A stretch of DNA of 64,000 nt, from assembly GCF_900290275.1 (NCBI RefSeq), contig NZ_LT985323.1, forward strand, positions 882,092 through 946,091, written 5' to 3'. The translations under genes and the position numbers were made by a program. Under the pieces are notes generated by a model, which searched no databases, was not told the DNA's origin, and saw nothing but the letters and a program-made list of their open reading frames with translations. Positions 44,012 through 52,928 of this stretch are shown piece by piece (the first letter of the stretch is position 1; every line of letters starts with the position of its first letter). The stretch comes from Prevotella merdae (GTDB taxonomy: Bacteria; Bacteroidota; Bacteroidia; Bacteroidales; Bacteroidaceae).

Positions 44012-45157
44012 ATGAAGCAGAAAAATACTTTTATTCAGAAGCTTATGTCGCTATTCTTTATTGTGTGCATGCTTTCTATTGCCGCAATCAATCGCGACAA
44101 CAAGTTGTTTGGATACGATCTTGGCGAGGCTGATAAGCAATCTACTGCGGTTGCCTCCAATAACGACACGCTCAGCGTGCAGCCCGATGGCTCCTTTATA
44201 GTCAATACCAAGTTGCTTGACAAGGATGTGCAAGGCTATGGTGGCCCCGTGCCGCTCCGTATACACGTAAGCAAGGATGGGGTAGTGGCAGCGATAGAAG
44301 CTGAGCCTAATGCCGAGACACCCGACTTCTTCAACCAAGCAAAGTCGTTGCTTACCCGCTGGCAAGGCAAGACCATTGACAAGGCAATGGCAGAGACTGA
44401 TAATGTGGATGCCGTGTCGGGCGCAACCTTCTCGTCAAAGGCCATTATAGCCAATATGCAGCGTGGTCTGACCTATGCCAAAAGACATGCTGCTCAAAGC
44501 AAAGCCACCGCTGATGTGTCAGAAGCTAATGCCGAAGGCTCAGCCTCCTTATCTGCGAGCGTATTGACCATTGGTGGCATTGCAGCCATTGTCGTGGTTC
44601 TTTTGGGCGCTATTGTGCCTTTGTTCTATAATAGTAGACGTTGGCATACTGTGCAACTCGTGCTCAACATCGTTGTGCTTGGCTTATGGACGGGTACCTT
44701 CGTGTCTTTTACCATTCTTATGCGACTCTTTTCGGGAGGTATAAGTCTTGCTACACTTGCCACGCTTGCAGCTCCGTTACTTATGTTAGTAGTGGCTCTG
44801 TTCTATCCTTTGTTAGGTAAGCCCGGACACTATTGTGCCCATATCTGTCCATTTGGTTCGGCACAAGAGCTTGCCGGAAAGCTTGCACACCGCAAACTTC
44901 GTGTTCCCGTGCGATTGAACAAGGCTTTAAATATATTTCGCACCGTTCTTTGGGCTGTGCTTATGATATTGTTGCTTACCGGCACGTGGACAGCGTGGAT
45001 CGACTACGAGCTCTTTACAGCCTTCCTCTACTCGTCAGCATCCGTATGGGTTATAGTGCTTGCTGTACTGGTCCTTGTCTTGTCGGTTTTTGTCCCGCGT
45101 CCTTATTGCAGGTATGTATGCCCAACGGGCACATTGCTTAGAGGCTTCAAGCGTTGA
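44012..45157 (+). CDS. FMN-binding and 4Fe-4S membrane redox protein (NosR/RnfG-like)
   Basis: 381 residues. One N-terminal helix, then a periplasmic FMN-binding domain with the flavinylation motif DAVSGATFSS (about residues 130-139; the Thr is attached by ApbE). The C-terminal half has about five helices and two cytoplasmic cluster motifs, CAHICPFGSAQE and YCRYVCPTG, like NapH/NosR/CcoG. It probably carries electrons across the inner membrane; the partner is unknown and no ApbE gene is in the window. It lies 22 bp after the HigA-like gene. Confidence 0.85.
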   Translation: MKQKNTFIQKLMSLFFIVCMLSIAAINRDNKLFGYDLGEADKQSTAVASNNDTLSVQPDGSFIVNTKLLDKDVQGYGGPVPLRIHVSKDGVVAAIEAEPNAETPDFFNQAKSLLTRWQGKTIDKAMAETDNVDAVSGATFSSKAIIANMQRGLTYAKRHAAQSKATADVSEANAEGSASLSASVLTIGGIAAIVVVLLGAIVPLFYNSRRWHTVQLVLNIVVLGLWTGTFVSFTILMRLFSGGISLATLATLAAPLLMLVVALFYPLLGKPGHYCAHICPFGSAQELAGKLAHRKLRVPVRLNKALNIFRTVLWAVLMILLLTGTWTAWIDYELFTAFLYSSASVWVIVLAVLVLVLSVFVPRPYCRYVCPTGTLLRGFKR

Positions 45158-45182
45158 TGGTGTAGGCTATTAAAATCGTCCT

Positions 45183-45246
45183 AATCCCAAAATTCCTACT
45201 AACTTTTAGGATTGTAATCCCAAAAGTTAGTAGGAATTTTGGGATT
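45183..45246. repeat. 30-bp-stem hairpin overlapping a promoter
   Basis: Arms AATCCCAAAATTCCTACTAA... (45183-45212) and its complement (45217-45246) differ by a single wobble, with only a 4-nt loop. The right arm ends in TTTTGGGATT and so contains the -33 TTTG of the ATPase promoter. It also follows the FMN protein stop by 25 bp and may act as its terminator. Confidence 0.85.
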
Positions 45247-45269
45247 ATCCCATTTTTTCTTTATCTTTG
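45238..45269 (+). promoter_or_regulatory. Promoter of the DUF4143 ATPase gene
   Basis: TTTG (45238-45241), 20-nt spacer, TATCTTTG (45262-45269). The start codon at 45294 is 24 nt further on, which excludes the frame's earlier start at 45267. Confidence 0.75.
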
Positions 45270-45293
45270 CCCCAACTAATTAAACATACACCA

Positions 45294-46421
45294 ATGATAG
45301 AACGACAGCTTCAGAGAAAGATAGAATCGCGTATGTTTGCCGGTAAGGCAATTATCGTTATAGGAGCGCGGCAGGTTGGCAAGAGTACGCTTTTCAGGAT
45401 GATACTTGAAAAGCAGGACTGCAAAACACTGCACTTGAATTGTGACGAGCCAGAGGTAAGAGATATGCTAACTAATATCAATACCTCCGAACTACGTCTT
45501 TTAATAGCCGATAACAAGATTGTTGTCATTGATGAGGCGCAGCGAGTGGAGAATATAGGTATGACCTTAAAGCTTATTACCGATAATTTTCCTACGGTGC
45601 AGTTGCTTGTTACGGGGTCTTCGTCGTTTGAATTGCAAGACAAGCTCAATGAGCCTCTTACCGGGCGCAAGTTCGAGTATCATTTATATCCGATATCAAC
45701 AGCAGAGCTATTTAATAGCCAGGGATTGTTAGGAGTGAGGCAAACTCTTGAGCAACGACTTATATATGGCTCATATCCAGACATTATAAACCATGCCGAT
45801 GACGCAAAAGAGTTGCTTGCAAACCTTGCCGGTAGCTATCTTTATAAGGATTTGCTATCGCTTGAGAGTGTACGCCGACCGGTATTGCTTGGCAAGTTGC
45901 TCACGGCTCTTGCGCTACAGGTATGTAGCGAGGTATCTTATAATGAACTTGCACAGACCGTTGGCACCGACAATAAGACGGTAGAGAAATACATTGATTT
46001 GCTTGAGAAGTGCTATATTGTGTTCAGATTAAATGGTTTCAACCGCAACCTGCGCACCGAACTGAAGAAGGGTAAGAAGATATACTTTTATGACAATGGT
46101 ATACGCAACGCCATTCTTCAGAATTTCGCCCCCTTGTCATTACGTCAAGATACTGGAGCTTTGTGGGAGAACTTCATCATAAGCGAGCGCATTAAGACTA
46201 ATCAATATTCGGGTCGTTATGCTAATAGTTATTTCTGGCGCACTACACAACAGCAGGAGATAGATTATATAGAAGAGTGTGATGGGCAGTTCACTGTCTT
46301 TGAGATGAAGTGGAATCCGCGTCGCGCCAATACTCAGTTTCCATCATCATTCCTTAATGCGTATGATGTTAAGGAGACAGCTGTTATTACGCCAGATAAT
46401 TGGATAGACTGGGTTATGTAA
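45294..46421 (+). CDS. AAA+ ATPase of the DUF4143 family
   Basis: 375 residues. Walker A GARQVGKSTL (about residues 23-32), Walker B KIVVIDEAQR, sensor-like LLVTGSSSFEL, then the C-terminal DUF4143 domain (HTH-like YNELAQTVGTDNKTVEKYID and a nuclease-like EIDYIEECDGQFTVFEMKW). The last part resembles a PD-(D/E)xK fold (E-ID...E-K), so nuclease activity is possible. Common, often in many copies, in Bacteroidota; function unknown. Confidence 0.88.
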   Translation: MIERQLQRKIESRMFAGKAIIVIGARQVGKSTLFRMILEKQDCKTLHLNCDEPEVRDMLTNINTSELRLLIADNKIVVIDEAQRVENIGMTLKLITDNFPTVQLLVTGSSSFELQDKLNEPLTGRKFEYHLYPISTAELFNSQGLLGVRQTLEQRLIYGSYPDIINHADDAKELLANLAGSYLYKDLLSLESVRRPVLLGKLLTALALQVCSEVSYNELAQTVGTDNKTVEKYIDLLEKCYIVFRLNGFNRNLRTELKKGKKIYFYDNGIRNAILQNFAPLSLRQDTGALWENFIISERIKTNQYSGRYANSYFWRTTQQQEIDYIEECDGQFTVFEMKWNPRRANTQFPSSFLNAYDVKETAVITPDNWIDWVM

Positions 46422-46619
46422 GTATATACTGACAAATTATCACTGTTTTCTGTCTGTTTGGCTCGCTGTGTGCCATATTTGCTTACTATTTAACACTTCT
46501 TGCCTTCTATTGCCACTTGGCATGTAAGTTGTATTATCATTAGTGCAAGCCGAGAGCGACAAGCTCGGGGCAAGCAAAACGATAAATAAACAACTAAAAT
46601 ATAATTGGAGGTTTTTGAT

Positions 46620-47042
46620 ATGTTACCAGTAATGAGAAATTCTTGGATGCCTGAAGTTTTCAACGACTTTTTCGACACTGACTTTATGCCACGTACAAAT
46701 GCTACGGCACCGGCAATCAACGTTAAGGAGACCGAACACGAGTATACAGTAGAGCTTGCAGCTCCTGGCATGAAGAAGGACGACTTCAATATCAATATAG
46801 ATAACGATGGCAATCTGCACATCAAGATGGAGCAGAAGAACGAGAAGAAGGACGAGAACAAGAAGGAGCATTATCTTCGTCGCGAGTTCTCTTATTCAAA
46901 GTTTGAGCAGACTCTTATCTTGCCTGACGATGTCGACAAGGAGCACATTGCAGCCAATGTTAACGATGGTGTCTTGACTGTTGCCCTTCCTAAGGTTGAG
47001 AAGAAAGAAGAAAAGACAACACGCCAGATTGAGGTCAAATAA
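46620..47042 (+). CDS. Small heat-shock protein Hsp20
   Basis: 140 residues from ATG 46620. Alpha-crystallin domain about residues 30-130 with the conserved AAPGMKKDDFNI and GVLTVALPK motifs and an I-x-I-like tail (RQIEVK). An ATP-independent chaperone that holds unfolding proteins. A TTG five codons earlier overlaps the GGAG sequence, so the ATG is preferred. No CIRCE element is seen upstream (46422-46619 holds no other feature). Confidence 0.95.
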   Translation: MLPVMRNSWMPEVFNDFFDTDFMPRTNATAPAINVKETEHEYTVELAAPGMKKDDFNINIDNDGNLHIKMEQKNEKKDENKKEHYLRREFSYSKFEQTLILPDDVDKEHIAANVNDGVLTVALPKVEKKEEKTTRQIEVK

Positions 47043-47086
47043 CTTAGTTAGTGTGTTGTGAAATTTTGTCACAAACATATAATTTT

Positions 47087-47124
47087 AAGGAAGAATGAAA
47101 GCCATATTTGCTTCATTCTTCCTT
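47087..47124 (+). terminator. Terminator of hsp20
   Basis: A perfect 13-bp stem (AAGGAAGAATGAA / TTCATTCTTCCTT) with a 12-nt loop and a TTTTTTT run. Confidence 0.9.
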
Positions 47125-47214
47125 TTTTTGTTATTTTTATCCGGCAGAACATCCGCAGCCCAAGGACAAGTTTAAGGAAGAGAATAAATCGTACAACGTC
47201 CACAAAAAGTAAAA

Positions 47215-48204
47215 CTATTTCTGCATTACTTCCAGCAAAGCCTCTCTCAGGTCTTTACCAGCAGCAAGCCCCAGCTTCTTGCGTATATGTATACGTACAG
47301 AGCTTATGTTGTTGGCGTTTTTGTGTAGGATTGAGGCAATCTCTATTATAGTCTTTCCACCGATAATCAGTCGGCATACTTCCTGCTCTGTGGGCGTTAG
47401 GGTAGGGAGTATAGCCGATATGTCGGCATGTTGCATCTTGCGCTGAGCCACACGTTGTTCCACAGCCCTTATAAGGTTAGCCTCCGTACGCTCGTCAAGA
47501 TGGTCGAAGAAGTCGTTTATGTCCTTTTCGCTCTGTCCTCCACGTCCTAATTGTATATAAGCCAACAGCTCGGTCTTGGTCATGTGGAAGGTCGATAGCA
47601 CTCGGTTAAGTGTAGAGTGATAGTCGGCATTTTCCCGTTGCATACTTCTTATTCCCCGCCTTATCATTTCGCCAAGAATACATGTAAAAATCTCCACAAT
47701 AACGAATATCACCACAATCTGTCTGTTTATTTCCCCGTCGGTGTATAGGTAAGCCGATGTTATCGTTGCGATGCTCATTAGGGCTAATATGGTTGGCATA
47801 TGTCTTACGGCAGCCATTACCATATAGATTATCAGGGCGAGTGATAAAACCAGGTTAAACACAATAGTCTCCTCAAACCCATCCAGACGCTCCATTGCTA
47901 CGTATACTATACGGGCACTTTCTGCCAACTGTGTCAATAATCCGAACGATGATATCGCCACAGTCAGCCTCATACGCTGCGTAAGGTACATAATCAGTAT
48001 AGCAAGTGTTGCAGCCCACGACATTGCCGATATGGTATATAATATGGTGTCGCAGCGACCTATCATTCCTATGATGTGCATAGGCACACCCAATACCACC
48101 GACAGACTGAGCATAAGGAACGTTATAAGGCACATTCGTTGTTGCCAGTTGTGGCTACGACGGTCAAGAAATATGGTTAGTCGTTGTATTAGTTTCGATT
48201 TCAT
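47215..48204 (-). CDS. Membrane-anchored LuxR-type regulator
   Basis: 329 residues. The first ~190 hold five to six membrane helices (VLGVPMHIIGMIGRC, ATLAILIMYL, VFNLVLSLALIIYMVMAAV, IVVIFVIVEIFTCILG). A linker follows, then a LuxR HTH in the last 60 residues (LTPTEQEVCRLIIGGKTIIE; NNISSVRIHIRKKL). It probably senses a membrane or envelope signal and regulates genes from the membrane, perhaps the divergent BspA-type gene. Confidence 0.85.
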   Translation of the reverse strand: MKSKLIQRLTIFLDRRSHNWQQRMCLITFLMLSLSVVLGVPMHIIGMIGRCDTILYTISAMSWAATLAILIMYLTQRMRLTVAISSFGLLTQLAESARIVYVAMERLDGFEETIVFNLVLSLALIIYMVMAAVRHMPTILALMSIATITSAYLYTDGEINRQIVVIFVIVEIFTCILGEMIRRGIRSMQRENADYHSTLNRVLSTFHMTKTELLAYIQLGRGGQSEKDINDFFDHLDERTEANLIRAVEQRVAQRKMQHADISAILPTLTPTEQEVCRLIIGGKTIIEIASILHKNANNISSVRIHIRKKLGLAAGKDLREALLEVMQK

Positions 48205-48224
48205 TGTTTTCGAATTTTGTCGTA

Positions 48225-48232
48225 CAAAGTTA
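48225..48232 (-). promoter_or_regulatory. Promoter -7 element of the membrane LuxR gene
   Basis: Minus strand TAACTTTG, 20 nt upstream of the start codon. Confidence 0.5.
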
Positions 48233-48368
48233 GTCCCTTTTTGTGGATTTTACCCCTTTTTACCCCTCTTTTTTCACTCTTTTACGTTATTTTACGGTAG
48301 TTGTTTTTTGGTTGTATTGATTATTTGGTCTAATTTCGTGCCAAATAGTACTAAACTTTACAACAATC

Positions 48369-49949
48369 ATGATGAAATTCTTACTCTCTAAACACTCTCG
48401 CAGCATATTTATATTTGCGTTGCTCTCGCTATTTATGTGTATGGCTGCTGGCAAGGCGTCAGCCGCAGAACTCAACCCAGTTGTCAAAATCGACAATACG
48501 TCCTATACAAGCAGTGGCACGGAGGTGACGCTTAGGTTATGGATGTTCAACTGGAAATATGCGGTTCCGAACACAAAAAAATACAACGCCCGCTTTACTG
48601 GCGATGTGTATCTCTACATCGACGACAAAGAGGTAGGCAAGCTTAACAGCATGTGGAGTTTTATATCTGGTTCAAGCTACACTTTTCTTAATGACAGACC
48701 TGGTACTGTCGGCAAGTCTTCGGATATTAATCTTGATGGCACAAACGTAGGCACGGCACAATTCCAAGATCTTAAGAGTGGACAGACATACCCATACAAC
48801 AGCAACACGACAGATAAGTCATGGTCTACCGTCGACCTTAAGCTCTCCTTCAACAAGTCATTCTCCTATTATGGTCATAAGATTACGGTGAAGGGCAAAT
48901 GGCAAGACCAGAGCAGCGGAACTTTAGTAGAAAAGGACGTGGCTCTTAAACAACACACCGACGGATACGTTCGTCCTATCTATTTTAAGGTGCAGCCTTC
49001 TGGCGATAAGATGATGTTCACCTGGGCGCAGCAAGGCTATTCAACGAAAGCATCTACTGAGGGCAAGTGGATAGTATTCAAGCGCGAAGGCGACAATAAT
49101 GTCAAGTTGGGCGAAGTGGCTGCTAATGAGCACTCACTCAGCATTGAGAAGAAACAGTACAGCTGCTCGAATGATTACATTATGACATTCCTCCCCAATG
49201 TATGTAAGGGGGAAGAGACTGTTTGCGGTCTTACCACTACGTTTACTGCCACTGGACACCAACTTAAAGATGACATCTGCCAAATGTGTGGACATAGCTA
49301 CTTCCGTTATCATACATCCGACGGGAATAAGGTGGATATATCACGCAGAGATTTTGGTGCCAATGTTGTGTCGCATGAAGTTGTTGATGGTGAGTGCGTG
49401 ATAGAGTTTGACGCTCCGATTACGCGAATTCCCCAGTATGCATTTAAAACAACAAAATTGGTAGGCGAACTTCGTATACCGAATACTGTGACATCAATCC
49501 AGGATTATGCATTCAATCTCTGTACTGGTCTTACTGGAAATCTTGTAATTCCAAATTCGGTAACAGAGATTGGCAATAATGCTTTTTACAAATGCACAGG
49601 ATTCAATGGCACTCTAACGCTGTCAAGCAACCTAAAAACGATAGGGGACAACGCTTTCTACGAATGTTCGGGATTTACGGGATCTTTGACATTACCCAAC
49701 TCAGTAACAACTATCGGAAGGTCGGCGTTCATATTTTGTAATAGTTTTACAAATCTTGAGCTGCCAAAAGCTCTGAGCGCAATCTCTTATCAGGCTTTTC
49801 GGAATTGTTCCGGTCTTTCAGGAAACTTGGTCATACCTGATGGAGTAACAGAGATTGGCGAGTATGCTTTTTACGGTTGCCCAGGATTCAAAGGCACTCT
49901 AAAACTGTCAAGCAACCTAAAAACAATAGGGGTATCTGTTATTAGTTGA
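48369..49949 (+). CDS. BspA-type leucine-rich repeat surface protein, truncated
   Basis: 526 residues. Signal peptide (SLFMCMAAGKASA). Residues ~25-310 are a beta-rich region of unknown role, then a CxxC-type turn (DDICQMCGHS). From ~355 come about seven Treponema/BspA-type leucine-rich repeats of 23 residues (NSVTEIGNNAFYKCTGFNG, then TLTLSSNLKTIGDNAFYEC). The frame stops in mid-repeat (TIGVSVIS). In-frame codons beyond the stop read as a C-terminal sorting-like tail, so the protein is shortened. BspA-like proteins bind host or bacterial surfaces. Confidence 0.85.
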   Translation: MMKFLLSKHSRSIFIFALLSLFMCMAAGKASAAELNPVVKIDNTSYTSSGTEVTLRLWMFNWKYAVPNTKKYNARFTGDVYLYIDDKEVGKLNSMWSFISGSSYTFLNDRPGTVGKSSDINLDGTNVGTAQFQDLKSGQTYPYNSNTTDKSWSTVDLKLSFNKSFSYYGHKITVKGKWQDQSSGTLVEKDVALKQHTDGYVRPIYFKVQPSGDKMMFTWAQQGYSTKASTEGKWIVFKREGDNNVKLGEVAANEHSLSIEKKQYSCSNDYIMTFLPNVCKGEETVCGLTTTFTATGHQLKDDICQMCGHSYFRYHTSDGNKVDISRRDFGANVVSHEVVDGECVIEFDAPITRIPQYAFKTTKLVGELRIPNTVTSIQDYAFNLCTGLTGNLVIPNSVTEIGNNAFYKCTGFNGTLTLSSNLKTIGDNAFYECSGFTGSLTLPNSVTTIGRSAFIFCNSFTNLELPKALSAISYQAFRNCSGLSGNLVIPDGVTEIGEYAFYGCPGFKGTLKLSSNLKTIGVSVIS

Positions 49950-50027
49950 TTATCAGTATTATACGCTCTAAACGGTAGAAAAGTGGCAATATGGATTCTG
50001 TTTAGATACGGAATGATGAATATTTAA
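49950..50027 (+). pseudogene. Stranded C-terminal tail of the BspA-type protein
   Basis: Directly after the TGA at 49947-49949 the same frame continues for 25 codons to a TAA and includes LYALNGRKVAIW. This resembles the Y-S-L-D-G-R-K start of tails on other secreted proteins here (51399 and 20268 genes). The full tail is not preserved. Bases 50028-50342 show no other gene. Confidence 0.6.
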
Positions 50028-50342
50028 CGTATTTAACCTTTGCTTACACAAATAGTCACGAAAATAACAAGTTCTGGGATTGTTTGGAACAACCCCATAA
50101 TGGGACTATACAATATTACATGCACACCTTTTCGTGGCATTAATGGCATTTAAAATGCGGAACTCTGACGATTATGAAAAAATGTAAGTTTTTTCAGAGC
50201 GCATTGCAAGACCTGCGGCAGTAGAATGACATGTAACGGTTGTTCCAACTGCGGGGCATGTGACAACAGATAACGGAATAGCTTCTGCACTACTGGTAAT
50301 TCTTTCCGAATTAGAGGTATAAAGAAATATAGATAATGTGTG

Positions 50343-50350
50343 TATCTTTG
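50343..50350 (+). promoter_or_regulatory. Promoter -7 element of the AraC gene
   Basis: TATCTTTG followed by CACC, 29 nt before the start. No clear -33 box, suggesting an activator-dependent promoter. Confidence 0.55.
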
Positions 50351-50379
50351 CACCCAAGAAATTTAAAAGCAATAGGATT

Positions 50380-51270
50380 ATGAAGGAATTTTTCTTTAAT
50401 ACCATACAGGAGTTCAACGACTTCATAGGGGTGGAAACGCTTCATCCCCTGGTAAGCGTTGTGCGTGTGGAAAAGGCCTCTCCTATACAGGAGGCTGTGC
50501 TTCACTACGGACTTTATGCCCTCTTTCTGAAGGAGAACAAGGGCTGCAAATTGTCATACGGCAGAACAGAATATGATTTTGACGAGATGACCGTAACCTC
50601 GTTTGCTCCGGGACAGTCGATTAAGGTGGAACCCATTCCTGGAGTTCCGTTTGCCAAATATACGGTATTGGCTTTCCATCCCGATCTGCTCAACCGCACC
50701 CAGCTCGGCAAGAACATCTCCCGATACGAGTTCTTCGACTATACGAGCAACGAAGCATTACACCTGTCCGCTGCCGAGGTCAATATCTTCCGTGATGTGC
50801 TCACAATGATCAAGCAGGAACTGCAGCATCCTATAGATAAGCATTCGCGTGAACTCATCGTTTCAAACATCGAGTTGCTGCTGAACTACTGTCTGCGCTT
50901 CTACGACCGCCAGTTTATCACACGCGAGGAGATTAATCATTCGGTGGTAAAGAAGTTCATCTATCTGCTCGATGAATACATTGCCCGGAAAGCGGAGCGT
51001 GAGGGGCTTCCTACCGTAGCCTACTTTGCCGACAAATGCTGCTATTCTACCAAATATTTCGGCGAATTGGTCAAGACAGAAACTGGCAAAACTGCCAAGA
51101 GTATGATAAACGACCGATTGCTTACGGCATCCCGCCAATTGCTTACAGATGAAGCCCTCAGCATCACGCAAGTAAGCCAGCGCCTCGGCTTTGAATATCC
51201 TCAGCACTTCGTCCGCTTTTTCAAGGCACAGACGGGCAAGACACCGAGCGAATATCGCAAGACTGCATAA
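50380..51270 (+). CDS. AraC family transcriptional regulator
   Basis: 296 residues from ATG 50380, just after a TATCTTTG element. N-terminal cupin-like ligand domain (about residues 20-160), then two HTHs in the last ~100 residues (LPTVAYFADKCCYSTKYFGE and SITQVSQRLGFEYPQHFVRF, ending in the PSEYRK box). It precedes the redox/detoxification genes on the same strand and is their likely regulator. Confidence 0.92.
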   Translation: MKEFFFNTIQEFNDFIGVETLHPLVSVVRVEKASPIQEAVLHYGLYALFLKENKGCKLSYGRTEYDFDEMTVTSFAPGQSIKVEPIPGVPFAKYTVLAFHPDLLNRTQLGKNISRYEFFDYTSNEALHLSAAEVNIFRDVLTMIKQELQHPIDKHSRELIVSNIELLLNYCLRFYDRQFITREEINHSVVKKFIYLLDEYIARKAEREGLPTVAYFADKCCYSTKYFGELVKTETGKTAKSMINDRLLTASRQLLTDEALSITQVSQRLGFEYPQHFVRFFKAQTGKTPSEYRKTA

Positions 51271-51354
51271 ATATAAGGAAGCATGTTTTGATAGAAACGG
51301 AATAACGGTAATGTCTTCAGAAAACCAGGTATAAGCTCTTTAGAAGAATGTGCG

Positions 51355-51362
51355 TATCTTTG
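51355..51362 (+). promoter_or_regulatory. Promoter -7 element of the detoxification genes
   Basis: TATCTTTG followed by CACC, 37 nt before the cyclophilin-like gene. The 12-nt box TATCTTTGCACC is identical to that of the AraC gene, and a good -33 box is absent in both. Confidence 0.55.
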
Positions 51363-51398
51363 CACCAGTTTTTTAATCATCAAACAAAAAGGTTTAAT

Positions 51399-51995
51399 AT
51401 GAAAAGATTGGTTTTGCACATTTACATCATGTTCATGGCGCTGACGGCTATGGCTTGCCAAAGCAATGAGGTAGAAGCTACGCCATCTGACAAATCAGCA
51501 AACACAATGAACATTACGATCAATGGAAAGACGGTTTCGTGCCAGCTCGTTGACAATTCATCAACAAGAGCACTTCTGGCACAGTTGGAAAAGGGAGACA
51601 TCACCTACGAGGCTGATGACTATGGCAACTTCGAGAAAGTGGGCTACATAGGTTTCAGCCTGCCACAAAACAACGAGAGCATCACCACAACTGCTGGCGA
51701 TGTGATTCTGTATCAGGGCAATAACATCTGCCTTTATTATGGCACAAATTCCTGGTCATTTACCCGTCTGGGGAAGATTGAGGGATTGAGCAAGGATGAA
51801 ATCAAGACGTTTCTCAATGCCGGAGGTGGCAGCGTAAAAGTTAAACTTTCATCAGGTTCTACTACCGGAATAAAGCAAACGCTTGCTGACCGGAAGGCTC
51901 CAAGCGGAAAATATTCGCTTGACGGGAGAAAGTTGAAACAGATTCCTAATAAGGGTGTCTATATTGAAAACGGAAAGAAAATTGTAAAGAAATAG
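51399..51995 (+). CDS. Cyclophilin-like lipoprotein
   Basis: 198 residues from ATG 51399. Probable lipoprotein signal (ALTAMACQ). Residues ~35-150 match the bacterial cyclophilin-like fold (MNITINGKTVSCQLVDNSST; GFSLPQNNESITT; GDVILYQGNNICLYYG). The C-terminus (YSLDGRKLKQIPNKGVYIEN) is a Prevotella-type secretion tail. Homologues often sit beside AraC regulators and flavodoxins. Isomerase activity is not expected from the fold alone. Confidence 0.8.
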   Translation: MKRLVLHIYIMFMALTAMACQSNEVEATPSDKSANTMNITINGKTVSCQLVDNSSTRALLAQLEKGDITYEADDYGNFEKVGYIGFSLPQNNESITTTAGDVILYQGNNICLYYGTNSWSFTRLGKIEGLSKDEIKTFLNAGGGSVKVKLSSGSTTGIKQTLADRKAPSGKYSLDGRKLKQIPNKGVYIENGKKIVKK

Positions 51996-51999
51996 AATC

Positions 52000-52928
52000 A
52001 TGAACAGATTATTCACATTTATAGCAACAGCCCTCATCTGTTGTGCAGGAATTCAGACAAAAGTAAAAGCAGAAACTATGGATAAAGAGATAAAATTAGT
52101 ACAGGATTGGGACAAGACCTTTCCTGAAAGTGAGAAGGTAAATCATGAGAAAGTGACATTCAAGACCCAATATGGTCTTACTCTTGCTGCAGACCTCTAT
52201 ATTCCGAAGAACGCTGAAGGAAAGTTGCCAGCCATTGCCGTGAGCGGTCCTTTCGGAGCCGTCAAGGAGCAATGTTCAGGTCTCTATGCGCAGACCATGG
52301 CAGAGCGTGGATTCATCACCATCGCTTTCGACCCTTCGTTTACAGGCGAATCTACTGGCGAGCCTCGCCGTACGGCTTCTCCCGACATCAATACGGAAGA
52401 CTTTCTGGCTGCTGTAGATTATCTCAGCATGCGAGATGATGTAGATGCAGGGCGAATCGCCATCATCGGCATTTGTGGCTGGGGCGGAATCGCTCTGAAT
52501 GCTGCAGCTCAGGACCCTCGCATCAAGGCTACTGCGGCAATAACCATGTATGACATGAGTAGAGTAAGCGGTAATGGATACTTTGACGCAGATGACAGCG
52601 AAGAAAGCCGATATTCGGCACGAAAGGCATGGGCAGAAGCTCGCACTGCCGACCTCAGGAACAAATCGTTCACTCAGGCAGGAGGCGTGGTTGACCCATT
52701 GCCGGAGAACGCACCGCAGTTTGTAAAAGACTATTACGCCTATTACAAAACGCCACGAGGCTACCATAAGCGTTCGGGCAATTCTAATGACGGCTGGCGC
52801 ACCACCGGCTGCCAGGCTTACGCCAACACCCGTTTCCTCTATTACATCAACGAAATCCGTTCTGCTGTCCTCATTGTGCATGGAGAGAAAGCGCATTCCC
52901 GTTACTTCGGAGAAAGTGCCTTCAGATA
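52000..52928 (+). CDS. Alpha/beta hydrolase, exon 1 (split by a group II intron)
   Basis: The first 309 codons plus two bases of an alpha/beta hydrolase. Signal peptide (ALICCAGIQTKVKAE), a strand PAIAVSGPFGAVKEQ and a nucleophile elbow GICGWGG, in which Cys replaces the usual Ser of G-x-S-x-G, as in dienelactone hydrolase-type enzymes. Read through, the frame ends two codons into the intron. Joining base 52928 to 54851 restores an uninterrupted 369-residue protein. Confidence 0.85.
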
